Of a stretch of DNA of 13,075 bases, positions 1-5,539 are shown one piece after another. The notes beneath the pieces are model-generated. The model saw only the letters and a program-made list of their open reading frames with translations, was not told where the DNA came from and made no database searches. Numbering within the stretch: position 1 is the stretch's first letter; every line of letters starts with the position of its first letter. The DNA comes from Actinomycetes bacterium. Lineage in GTDB: Bacteria; Actinomycetota; Thermoleophilia; Solirubrobacterales; Solirubrobacteraceae. The translations under genes were made by a program, and so were the position numbers. The stretch is from the NCBI GenBank assembly GCA_023429855.1, contig JAEZDB010000484.1, positions 1 through 13,075 of the forward strand. Direction: 5' to 3'.

Positions 1-1416
1 GGCCAGCGCTGCGACGCGCTGGCCGACCGCAGCCAGGTGTGCGTCGAGCGCCGCGTTGCCACCGGTCGCAAGCTGGCACTCGGCCAGGAACGCCGGGAGC
101 GTGCCGGGCTCCTTCTCGATCGCGCGCAGCACGTCGAGCGCGGCGACATTGCCCGAGCCCTCCCAGATGCCGCAGAGCGGTGCGTCGCGGAACAGCTGCG
201 GCAGCCCGGACTCCTCGACGTAGCCGTTCCCGCCGAGGCACTCCAGCGACTCGGCGGCATGGGCCGCCGCGCGCTTGCAGACCCAGTACTTCTCGACGGC
301 CGTGGCGAGACGGCGGAAGTCGGGGGTGTCGTCGTCGTAGGCGCGGGCGACGCGCAGCGCGGTCGCCGTGGCGGCTTCGGACTCGAGCGCGAGGTCGGCA
401 AGCACGTTCGCCATCGCCGGCTGGTCGACGAGCCGCGCACCGAACGCCGTGCGGTGTCGGGCGTGATGCACGGCTTCGCGCACGCCGTGCCGCATCGACC
501 CGGCACCGCCGATCAAGCAGTCCAGGCGGGTGTGGTTGACCATGCGGACGATCGCCGGTACCCCGCGGCCCTCCTCGCCCACCAGCCGCGCGCGGATCCC
601 GCGGAACTCCACCTCAGCCGAGGGCAGCGAACGCGTGCCGAGCTTCTCCTTGAGGCGCTGAAACTCCATGCCGGGGCCGCGCTCGACGAGGAAGCACGAC
701 GGCGCGCCGCCCTCCTCGGTCGTCTGCGCAAGCACGAGGAACACGTCGCATGGCGGGTAAGAGCAAAACCATTTGTGGCCCCAAAGCTCCCACTCACCGT
801 CGCCGGCCGGGATCGCGCGCGTGAGGTTGGCGCGCACGTCGGAGCCGCCTTGGCGCTCGGTCATCGCCATGCCGGCGATCGCTGCGGTGGCGGGGTCGGT
901 CGACGTGAGCCGTGGCTCCCACTCCGCTGCCAGCTCCGCGGACCCGTCGCGCAGGGCGGGCACGACCGCGTAGGTCATCGAGATCGGGCAGGAGACGCCG
1001 AGGTTGTTCTCGCCGAACATCAAGAAGTTCGCGGCGCGGACCGCGTGCGCGCCTGGGCGGGCTTCGGTCCACGGCATCGAGTGCAGACCCCGGCGGATCC
1101 CCTCGTGCAGGAGCCAGAACCACGACGGGTCGAGCTCGACCTCGTCGACGCGGTTGCCATACCGGTCGTAGGGGCGCAGCACCGGCTCGTTGCGATCGGC
1201 GCGGCGCGTGTGTTCTGACCATAGTTCGGTGCCAGCGGCGGCGCCGGTTGCGGCGACGAGGTCGGTGCCCCAGTTGCTGCCCTCACGGGCGAGGGCCTCG
1301 CGCAAGGGCAGGTCGGTCTGAAACAGGTCGACCGGCCGCAGCGACGGCGCCTGGTTGTGGACGGTGCGCGGGAGCGCCTGGAGCGGATCGGTCGAATAGG
1401 TCAGCGGAGAGTTCAC
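1..1416 (-). CDS. AidB-type acyl-CoA dehydrogenase (partial, C-terminus beyond left edge)
   Basis: This is a FAD-dependent acyl-CoA dehydrogenase of the AidB subgroup, which would oxidise an acyl-CoA (isovaleryl-like or longer) to the enoyl-CoA in the cytoplasm. The 472 visible residues show the family in order: an N-terminal helical part with FGENNLGVSCPISMTYAV near 134-151, the flavin-binding motif MTERQGGSD at 185-193, a beta domain with WELWGHKWFCSY at 209-220, MVNHTRLDC at 292-300, and the AidB C-terminal signatures LECLGGNGYVEESGLPQLFRDAPL and IWEGSGN. AidB proteins are about 540 residues, so roughly 70 are missing beyond the edge. I chose the GTG at 1416 because it gives the usual N-terminal length; the frame is open back to a stop at 1522-1524, and no clear Shine-Dalgarno is present. 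E. coli AidB also binds DNA in the alkylation response, but nothing here shows that role. A promoter with two operator copies lies just upstream. Confidence 0.93.
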   Translation of the reverse strand, partial: MNSPLTYSTDPLQALPRTVHNQAPSLRPVDLFQTDLPLREALAREGSNWGTDLVAATGAAAGTELWSEHTRRADRNEPVLRPYDRYGNRVDEVELDPSWFWLLHEGIRRGLHSMPWTEARPGAHAVRAANFLMFGENNLGVSCPISMTYAVVPALRDGSAELAAEWEPRLTSTDPATAAIAGMAMTERQGGSDVRANLTRAIPAGDGEWELWGHKWFCSYPPCDVFLVLAQTTEEGGAPSCFLVERGPGMEFQRLKEKLGTRSLPSAEVEFRGIRARLVGEEGRGVPAIVRMVNHTRLDCLIGGAGSMRHGVREAVHHARHRTAFGARLVDQPAMANVLADLALESEAATATALRVARAYDDDTPDFRRLATAVEKYWVCKRAAAHAAESLECLGGNGYVEESGLPQLFRDAPLCGIWEGSGNVAALDVLRAIEKEPGTLPAFLAECQLATGGNAALDAHLAAVGQRVAALA

Positions 1417-1487
1417 GGCGATGAGCGGGTGAGGGTGGTTGAGGTGAGAGGGCGGCCGTGCAGGTGGCGGCGGGGGAGGACGCGCGC

Positions 1488-1525
1488 GCGAACCGAGATT
1501 CACATCCTCGTGAACCGAGATTCAC
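1488..1525. promoter_or_regulatory. Tandem TetR-type operator upstream of the acyl-CoA dehydrogenase
   Basis: Two copies of a 15-bp sequence, GAACCGAGATTCACA, lie at 1490-1504 and 1512-1526, 22 bp apart, about two helical turns. The second is the core of the inverted repeat GTGAA-N6-TTCAC (1510-1525). The first is the same with one mismatched arm base (1488-1503). The size, symmetry and position on the promoter resemble operators of TetR-family regulators of fatty acid degradation. Bacillus FadR, for example, reads a site with TGAAT and ATTCA arms. The regulator is not in the window. Confidence 0.55.
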
Positions 1526-1532
1526 AAGTCAA
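1504..1532 (-). promoter_or_regulatory. Predicted promoter of the acyl-CoA dehydrogenase
   Basis: Reading the minus strand, TTGACT (1532-1527) is followed after exactly 17 bp by GAGGAT (1509-1504), a good -35/-10 pair. Transcription would start near 1497, leaving a leader of about 80 nt before the GTG at 1416. One operator copy fills the spacer and another covers the predicted start site, a layout typical of repression. This is inferred from sequence only. Confidence 0.5.
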
Positions 1533-1648
1533 GCGGAGGGCAGCAGCAGCAGGATTTCTTCCTCGGCTGCTTGGGGCAGAACGACCAAGGGCGGCCGAGT
1601 TGGGCCGCCCTTGCGCGTGCGTCCCTTGACCTTGGGACGGGAAGGCAT
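1529..1648 (-). CDS. Possible 39-residue small protein
   Basis: This is a short ORF upstream of the acyl-CoA dehydrogenase, starting ATG at 1648 and ending TGA at 1529-1531. The N-terminal half is very basic (MPSRPKVKGRTRKGG) and the C-terminal half is acidic then hydrophobic (AAEEEILLLLPSA). I do not recognise it. A GGGGGCGG run 9-16 nt before the ATG could act as a ribosome site. The stop codon overlaps the -35 box of the dehydrogenase promoter, and the perfect hairpin at 1587-1612 lies inside the ORF. It is the tail of a longer open frame antisense to the FKBP gene, so it may be chance. Conservation across relatives would settle it. Confidence 0.22.
   Translation of the reverse strand: MPSRPKVKGRTRKGGPTRPPLVVLPQAAEEEILLLLPSA
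1587..1612. terminator. Strong hairpin, terminator-like, with no obvious parent gene
   Basis: AAGGGCGGCC (1587-1596) pairs perfectly with GGCCGCCCTT (1603-1612) across a 6-nt loop. Neither side has a real T-run. On the plus strand no gene ends here. On the minus strand only an unassigned transcript from around 1700 could end here, because the dehydrogenase promoter lies further downstream. It could terminate a short RNA, or be a structure within the possible small ORF. Confidence 0.4.
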
Positions 1649-1697
1649 CCGATGGCACCGCCCCCCGGCGGATTCGTCAAGCCTCTTGGACCACCGT

Positions 1698-1710
1698 GTG
1701 GTCTGACCAC
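1698..1710. promoter_or_regulatory. Perfect GntR/FadR-type palindrome
   Basis: GTGGTCTGACCAC is a perfect 13-bp palindrome around a central T. It fits the TNGTNNNACNA pattern of FadR-subfamily GntR regulators, and its core TGGTCTGACCA matches the TGGTCNGACCA core of enterobacterial FadR sites. An extra GACCAC half-site lies at 1689-1694 and forms an alternative GACCAC-CGT-GTGGTC inverted repeat (1689-1703). It is about 130 bp before the FKBP start and about 280 bp before the acyl-CoA dehydrogenase start, so its target is not certain. Confidence 0.5.
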
Positions 1711-1827
1711 TTGTTCGGTGTTTGGAAAGCAGGCTTGAGCGGAAACGCGCATGAATGGTCGTGCGGCCGGGGCCGATCGGCGGAGAGGTGAAACGGCGCT
1801 GACCGCCCCGCTCGCCAGCGGCCCATC

Positions 1828-1833
1828 TAGGAT
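1828..1833 (+). promoter_or_regulatory. -10 box of a predicted leaderless FKBP transcript
   Basis: TAGGAT lies 7 nt before the ATG at 1841, so transcription would begin at or next to the start codon. No Shine-Dalgarno stands at the proper distance. The same TCTAGGAT context precedes the PhoD-like gene. A -35 box at normal spacing is not evident; CTGACC at 1799-1804 is 23 bp away. Confidence 0.5.
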
Positions 1834-1840
1834 CGGGCGC

Positions 1841-2218
1841 ATGAGCACCAGCGAGAAGCCCGAGTTCGAGATCCCCGAGGGCGACCCGTCGTACCAGCTG
1901 GAGATCGACGACCTCGTCGTCGGCGACGGCGACGAGGCGATCCCGGGGCACACCGTCGAGGTCCACTACGTCGGCAAGTCGTGGAGCACCGGCAAGGAGT
2001 TCGACGCCTCGTGGGGCCGCGGCCAGACCTTCAAGTTCGGCCTCGGCAAGGGCCAGGTCATCCAGGGCTGGGACCAGGGCGTCGACGGGATGAAGGTCGG
2101 CGGGCGCCGCAAGATCACCATTCCGCCGATGCTCGGCTACGGCAAGCGCGGCGCCGGCGGCGTCATCGGCCCCGACGAGACCCTCGTCTTCGTGGTCGAC
2201 CTCATCAGCGTCAAGTAG
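1841..2218 (+). CDS. FKBP-type peptidyl-prolyl cis-trans isomerase
   Basis: This is a single-domain FKBP of 125 residues that would catalyse cis-trans isomerisation of peptidyl-proline bonds during protein folding. After about 30 acidic residues, the FKBP core runs from 35 to 125. Pocket residues visible by pattern are Y43, F54-D55 in GKEFDAS, V73-I74 and W77 in QVIQGWDQGV, Y100 in IPPMLGYGKRG and F117 in TLVFVVDLISVK. There is no signal peptide or membrane segment, so it should act in the cytoplasm, and no chaperone insert-in-flap domain is present. I chose the ATG at 1841 because the -10 box lies 7 nt upstream and the family fold begins shortly after it; the frame is open further upstream but that part is not protein-like. 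It stands alone, followed by a hairpin at 2237-2260. Confidence 0.96.
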   Translation: MSTSEKPEFEIPEGDPSYQLEIDDLVVGDGDEAIPGHTVEVHYVGKSWSTGKEFDASWGRGQTFKFGLGKGQVIQGWDQGVDGMKVGGRRKITIPPMLGYGKRGAGGVIGPDETLVFVVDLISVK

Positions 2219-2565
2219 TCGGGCGGGCGGGTTGCGGGCGCCGGGCATGCGTGCGGCGCCTCGCCCCGTTTCGCGCATCCTCAACGTTCGGAGCCGCCAG
2301 CCGATTTCGGAGATATGGCACTCGAAATGCGGGCAGGCGGCCACGCGAGCTAGTTCGGATTCAGTCCGCGGATCGTCGTCGGCATAAGTTTTGCCGCGCT
2401 TTGCCTAGTCGGGTTCCTCGCAACGAGGGCATCGAGCAGGTCGGCGTCATCCGCTGACGGATACGTCGCTGACGTGGCGCAGCTGTGCGCCGAATCCGTA
2501 CCGCGAGCGCGCGCCGCGCTACGTCGCGCTGGGCGCGCCACGCTTCTGCGGCATGTAGCGCGCGG
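2219..2565. other. Gene-free stretch between two convergent genes
   Basis: These 347 bp lie between the ends of the FKBP gene (plus) and the S4 gene (minus). They hold the FKBP hairpin, a tight CCTCG-CAA-CGAGG hairpin at 2416-2428 and two GCTGACG copies in the 2450-2480 area. Parts are less GC-rich than the genes. I searched for tRNA-like arms and small ORFs with family-like sequence and found none that convince. The region could be plain spacer or could hold an unrecognised RNA. Confidence 0.5.
2237..2260 (+). terminator. Hairpin downstream of the FKBP gene
   Basis: GGCGCCG (2237-2243) pairs with CGGCGCC (2254-2260) across a 10-nt loop, starting 19 nt after the FKBP stop. It is followed by TCGCCCCGTTT, a very weak T-tract. 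A terminator role is plausible from position. Confidence 0.45.
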
Positions 2566-2778
2566 TCAGCTGCCGCTGACCGTGAACTTCTGCCCGTCGA
2601 CGTTGATCTCGTCGCCGGGGTGGATCTGGCGGCCGCGGCGGTCCTCGCGCTCGCCGTTCACGCGCACGACGCCCTCGTAGAGGATGTCCTTGGCGTGGGC
2701 GCCGTCCTCGGCGATGCCGGCGAGCTTGAGCAGCTGGCCGAGGCGGATCATGTCGCCGCGGATCGGGATCGTGTCCAT
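2566..2778 (-). CDS. Small S4-domain RNA-binding protein, YbcJ-like
   Basis: This 70-residue protein is essentially a single S4 RNA-binding domain of the YbcJ/YaaA type, expected to bind structured RNA in the cytoplasm, perhaps on ribosomes. The pattern is clear: IRLGQLLKLAGIAEDGAHAK (11-30) gives the two S4 helices with the G-A-AK motif, EGVVRVNGE (35-43) the turn and strand, and a basic RRGR (47-50) with IHPGDEINVDG the final strands. Length and layout match E. coli YbcJ, which is 70 residues with the same EG-VKVDG-E-R-K core. The ATG at 2778 is preceded by TACCTT 7 nt upstream, so the mRNA is probably leaderless. It is divergent from the ABC1 gene, with a 28-bp palindrome between them that covers its -35 area. 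A short inverted repeat, CGGTCAG/CTGACCG, straddles its stop codon (2563-2582). Confidence 0.93.
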   Translation of the reverse strand: MDTIPIRGDMIRLGQLLKLAGIAEDGAHAKDILYEGVVRVNGEREDRRGRQIHPGDEINVDGQKFTVSGS

Positions 2779-2785
2779 GGCTCAG

Positions 2786-2791
2786 AAGGTA
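2786..2791 (-). promoter_or_regulatory. -10 box of a predicted leaderless S4-protein transcript
   Basis: On the minus strand TACCTT (2791-2786) is followed by 7 nt and the ATG at 2778. No Shine-Dalgarno is present. The -35 area falls at about 2809-2814, inside the left edge of the palindrome at 2810-2837. Confidence 0.5.
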
Positions 2792-2809
2792 TCGAGCCGT
2801 ACCGTGACG

Positions 2810-2837
2810 CACGTACTTACACTTGTGTAGGTACGTG
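2810..2837. promoter_or_regulatory. 28-bp palindromic operator between the S4 and ABC1/UbiB genes
   Basis: CACGTACTTACAC (2810-2822) faces GTGTAGGTACGTG (2825-2837) across TT. The arms are complementary at 12 of 13 positions. This is the size and symmetry of a TetR-type dimer site. It covers the likely -35 (TTACAC, 2817-2822) of the ABC1 gene and touches the -35 area of the S4 gene, so a single protein could control both. The regulator is not in the window. Confidence 0.6.
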
Positions 2838-2840
2838 TGC

Positions 2841-2846
2841 CATTCT
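2841..2846 (+). promoter_or_regulatory. Possible -10 box of the ABC1/UbiB gene
   Basis: CATTCT lies 6 nt before the ATG at 2853 and 18 bp after TTACAC (2817-2822). No Shine-Dalgarno precedes the ATG. The first base differs from the TAnnnT pattern seen at the other genes, so this is the weakest leaderless case. Confidence 0.35.
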
Positions 2847-2852
2847 GCGCAA

Positions 2853-4388
2853 ATGGTTGACGCTGCTCCCCGCTCCCAGGGCCAGACTCCACCGCCGCTG
2901 CCGCGCCCCGACGTGCTGATCAAGCAGTCGCAGCGGCTGGCCGAGATCCCCGGTCTGACCGAGCAGGCGCTGCGCTGGAGCGAGGACGCGGTCGGCCAGC
3001 GCCGGACCGTCGCCCGCGACGCCCGCGACCTGGCAACACCGCGCATCTGGCACGACACGGTCGCCTCGCTGGCGTCGACCGGCTGGCGGATGTTCTCGAC
3101 GGCCGCGCCCGACGCGCCGTTCCAGCTGCTCGCCGCCGCGGCGGCTGCGGTCGGCCTGCGGATCGAGCCGCCCGCCGCCTCCAAGGACACGCTCGACCGC
3201 GTCGAGAAGCTGGTCCGCGCGGGCGGTCCGGCCTACATCAAGCTCGGCCAGTTCATCGCGACCGCGCACGGCCTGCTGCCCGAGGAGTGGGTCCAGGCGT
3301 TCGCGTGGTGCCGCGACGAGGCGCCGCCGCTGCGCCCCGGCGTGGCGCAGAAGGTGATCGACCACGAGCTGAGCGCGCAAGCGCGTGAGCGGCTGGTGTG
3401 GATCGACGAGGAGCCGCTCGCCGCCGGTTCGATCGGACAGGTCCACCGCGGACGCCTCGACGATGGCACCGAGGTCGTCGTCAAGGTGCGTCGGCCGCGG
3501 CTCCGCGGCAAGTTCCGCGCCGACATCGAGACGCTCGCGATCGCTGCGGCCGCGGCGGAGCGGCTGCACCCCGCGGCGCGCTCGGCCAACGTGCGCGGGT
3601 TCGTCGAGCTCTTCGCCCAGCTCGCGCTGCAGGAGCTCGACTTCCGCCTGGAGGCCGCGAACCTCGTCGAGTCGACCGCGGTGCTCGAAGATCTCGGGGC
3701 CGACACGATGTTCGCGCCGCGTCCGATCCCCGGCATGGTCACCTCGCGCGTGCTCGTCATGGAGTTTCTGCCGGGTGTGTCGTACGCCAAGATCCCGGCC
3801 GACGCGGACGTCGACGGCGACGACCTCTTCTACCGCGGCATCAAGGGCGTGCTCGAGGCGACGCTGCTCTACGGCATGTTCCACGGCGACCTGCACGCCG
3901 GTAACGTGCTGATCGATACCGAGGCCGACGCCTTCTCGCTCGTCGACTTCGGGATCGCCGGGCGGCTCGACGCGGCGCAGCGCGCCGGCCTCGTGCAGTT
4001 CCTCGCCGCGTTTGCCGCCAGCGACGCGGCGGCGCAGGTCGAGGCGATGAAGACCTTCGGCGCGATCGACCCCGAGGCCGAGGTCTCGAAGATGGTCGAC
4101 GACCTGCAGCGCGAGATGAACGCCATCGACGCTCGCGAGCGCGGCACCGTCACCTTCGACGAGCTCGGGATGACGCTGGGCCGCTTGATCGTCGTGCTCG
4201 CCAACAACGGGTTCCGGATGCCGAAGGAGCTCGTCCTCTTCTTCAAGAACCTGCTCTACCTCTCGGGCTTTGCGGCGAGCGTCGCGCCCGAGGCCGACGT
4301 GCTTGAGGTTGTCCAGCGGATCCTGCTCGAGCTGCTCACCGGCGAGGGCGCCGTGCTCGCGGAGATCGTCGCACCGCGCGACGAGTAG
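2853..4388 (+). CDS. ABC1/UbiB-family atypical kinase-like protein
   Basis: This 511-residue protein belongs to the ABC1/AarF/UbiB family, atypical kinase-fold ATPases linked to isoprenoid quinone or lipid metabolism. Family landmarks are all visible: the KxGQ motif K130-LGQ133 in AYIKLGQFIAT, the alanine-rich nucleotide loop AAGSIGQVH at 190-198, the ATP-site lysine K211 in VVVKVRRP, the catalytic-loop motif HGDLHAGNVLI starting H344, and the metal-binding DFG at 365-367. No signal peptide is seen, and I see no clear C-terminal transmembrane pair such as UbiB of E. coli carries. No other quinone genes lie nearby, so the substrate pathway is unknown. I took the ATG at 2853 over a TTG at 2823, because the TTG falls inside the operator and upstream of the predicted -10 box. 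A long hairpin follows its stop. Confidence 0.95.
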   Translation: MVDAAPRSQGQTPPPLPRPDVLIKQSQRLAEIPGLTEQALRWSEDAVGQRRTVARDARDLATPRIWHDTVASLASTGWRMFSTAAPDAPFQLLAAAAAAVGLRIEPPAASKDTLDRVEKLVRAGGPAYIKLGQFIATAHGLLPEEWVQAFAWCRDEAPPLRPGVAQKVIDHELSAQARERLVWIDEEPLAAGSIGQVHRGRLDDGTEVVVKVRRPRLRGKFRADIETLAIAAAAAERLHPAARSANVRGFVELFAQLALQELDFRLEAANLVESTAVLEDLGADTMFAPRPIPGMVTSRVLVMEFLPGVSYAKIPADADVDGDDLFYRGIKGVLEATLLYGMFHGDLHAGNVLIDTEADAFSLVDFGIAGRLDAAQRAGLVQFLAAFAASDAAAQVEAMKTFGAIDPEAEVSKMVDDLQREMNAIDARERGTVTFDELGMTLGRLIVVLANNGFRMPKELVLFFKNLLYLSGFAASVAPEADVLEVVQRILLELLTGEGAVLAEIVAPRDE

Positions 4389-4402
4389 CGCGAGCGCTGG
4401 GT

Positions 4403-4449
4403 ACGGCTCCGGGTTTGCCGTCAAGCGTTGGCGGTGAACCCGGAGCCGT
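4403..4449 (+). terminator. Long hairpin after the ABC1/UbiB gene
   Basis: ACGGCTCCGGGTT (4403-4415) pairs perfectly over 13 bp with AACCCGGAGCCGT (4437-4449). The 21-nt loop could pair further through CCG and CGG. It starts 14 nt after the stop codon and lies just before the hydrolase promoter, so it would insulate the two transcripts. There is no T-run. Confidence 0.65.
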
Positions 4450-4466
4450 CTGCTGCGAGGACCGGC

Positions 4467-4494
4467 TTGACGAGTCCGCTCAACGCGGTACAGT
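4467..4494 (+). promoter_or_regulatory. Predicted promoter of the hydrolase-P450 operon
   Basis: TTGACG (4467-4472), a 16-bp spacer and TACAGT (4489-4494) make a good vegetative promoter. Transcription would start near 4501, leaving a leader of about 58 nt. The -10 box lies within the first of two palindromes. Confidence 0.6.
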
Positions 4495-4527
4495 GTCGTA
4501 CCGCACGGTCGGTACATCGATGTACCG
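4486..4527. promoter_or_regulatory. Two tandem 18-bp TetR-type operators
   Basis: CGGTACATCGATGTACCG (4510-4527) is a perfect 18-bp palindrome. CGGTACAGTGTCGTACCG (4486-4503) has the same outer arms, with CGGTAC facing GTACCG. Their centres are 24 bp apart. The first covers the -10 box and predicted start site and the second lies just downstream in the leader, so binding should block transcription. The geometry suits a TetR-family repressor sensing a substrate of the hydrolase or P450. No regulator gene is in the window. Confidence 0.7.
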
Positions 4528-4558
4528 GCCGAGTTCGCGCAAGGGACGAGGAACAGCC

Positions 4559-5539
4559 ATGAGCACGCAGACGTCGAATCGGGCCACCGAGCGCATGGTC
4601 GACGTGGGCCGCGGCATCGAGCTCTGCGTGCAGACCGCGGGCGACCCGAGCGCGCCTCCGCTCCTGCTGATCCACGGCTTGGCGATGCAGCACATCGCCT
4701 GGCCCGAGGAGTTCGTGGCGCCGCTGCTGGCGGAGTTCCACGTGATCCGGTTCGACAACCGCGACATCGGCCTCTCATCGCGGGCTGCGGCGCCCGCGCC
4801 CAACCCCGTGCAGCTCGTGCGTCGCCGGTTCGACGCCCGCCAGTACGACATCGGCGACATGGCCCTCGACACCGCCAACCTGCTCGACGCCCTCGATGTC
4901 GGACCGGCCCATGTCGTCGGCGTGTCGATGGGCGGGATGATCGGCCAGACCGTCGCCGCGCGGTACTCAGACAAGGTCCGCAGTCTCACGTCGATCATGT
5001 CGACGACCGGCTCGGCCAAGCACGGCCAGCCGGCCCGCTCCACGCTGCTGCGGCTCGCGCAGAAGCCGGCAACGGCCCGCGATGCCGTTGCGGCGCGCCA
5101 CGTGGCGATGTTCCGCCACATCGGGTCGCGCGGCTACCCGTTCGACGAGGCCGAGACGCGCCTCGCCGGCGAGCGCGCCTTCGATCGCGCACACGACCCC
5201 GACGGCGTCGGCCGCCAGCTCGCGGCAATCATGAAGTCCGGCAACCGAACACGCGAGGTGGCGCAGATCACGGCGCCGACACTTGTGATCCACGGCGACG
5301 ACGACCGCATGGTCCACGCGACGGGCGGCGCGGCGACGGCGGCCGCGATCCCCGGTGCGCGGCTCGAGTCGATCCCCGGCATGGGGCACGACTTCCCGCG
5401 GCCGGTGCGCGCGCGGATCGCGGCGATGATCGTGGCGCACGCCGAAGCCGCCGACGCGGGTCGCGGCGTGGACGCCGACGTCAGCGCCGGTGCCGGTAGC
5501 GGTGCGACGCAGGCCACCGCGTCGGGGGCTGCGTCGTGA
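4559..5539 (+). CDS. Alpha/beta hydrolase, first gene of the P450 operon
   Basis: This 326-residue cytoplasmic serine hydrolase has an alpha/beta fold and acts on an unknown ester, lactone or similar substrate. Visible features are the oxyanion-hole motif LLLIHGLAM at 35-43, the FDNRDIGLSS motif at 65-74, the nucleophile elbow GVSMGG with Ser123, the acid in HGDDDRMV (probably Asp249) and the catalytic His277 in GMGHDFP. The HG..FDNRD.G.S pattern is shared with esterases such as the aclacinomycin methylesterase group, but substrate cannot be read from this. The last 30 or so residues are a low-complexity Ala/Gly/Ser/Asp tail, outside the family core. The ATG at 4559 has a good ribosome site (GAGGA, 6 nt upstream). 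Its stop overlaps the P450 start by 4 nt (GTGA), so the two are translationally coupled. Its promoter carries two operators. Confidence 0.94.
   Translation: MSTQTSNRATERMVDVGRGIELCVQTAGDPSAPPLLLIHGLAMQHIAWPEEFVAPLLAEFHVIRFDNRDIGLSSRAAAPAPNPVQLVRRRFDARQYDIGDMALDTANLLDALDVGPAHVVGVSMGGMIGQTVAARYSDKVRSLTSIMSTTGSAKHGQPARSTLLRLAQKPATARDAVAARHVAMFRHIGSRGYPFDEAETRLAGERAFDRAHDPDGVGRQLAAIMKSGNRTREVAQITAPTLVIHGDDDRMVHATGGAATAAAIPGARLESIPGMGHDFPRPVRARIAAMIVAHAEAADAGRGVDADVSAGAGSGATQATASGAAS

Larger units (their letters stand above)
1417..1840. other. 424-bp intergenic region with several regulatory elements
   Basis: This region separates the minus-strand acyl-CoA dehydrogenase from the plus-strand FKBP gene. 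From left to right it holds a GC-rich leader (1417-1487), the tandem operator and promoter (1488-1532), a possible 39-residue ORF with an internal hairpin (1529-1648), a FadR-type palindrome (1698-1710) and the -10 box of the FKBP gene (1828-1833). No tRNA or other known RNA is recognisable. Confidence 0.6.

Noticed and set aside
37..1218. 393-residue plus-strand ORF opposite the acyl-CoA dehydrogenase
   Set aside because: It is a GC-rich antisense shadow rich in Arg/Ala/Val with no family pattern; the minus strand encodes a clear AidB-like protein.
2350..2541. 63-residue minus-strand ORF in the gene-free stretch
   Set aside because: It starts at a GTG without promoter or ribosome-site support, and its sequence is low-complexity Ala/Arg/Ser at the front. 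No family is recognisable.
2219..2565. A tRNA or riboswitch in the gene-free stretch
   Set aside because: No T-arm consensus, no cloverleaf and no riboswitch core could be found by eye; only short hairpins are present.
2810..4527. A shared regulator for the palindromes at 2810-2837 and 4486-4527
   Set aside because: Both contain GTAC, but the arms, spacing and total length differ, so a common regulator is not supported.
2817..4778. 653-residue minus-strand ORF across the ABC1 gene and the start of the hydrolase
   Set aside because: It runs antisense through two well-supported genes and their promoter region, and its composition is typical of the reverse frame of high-GC codons.
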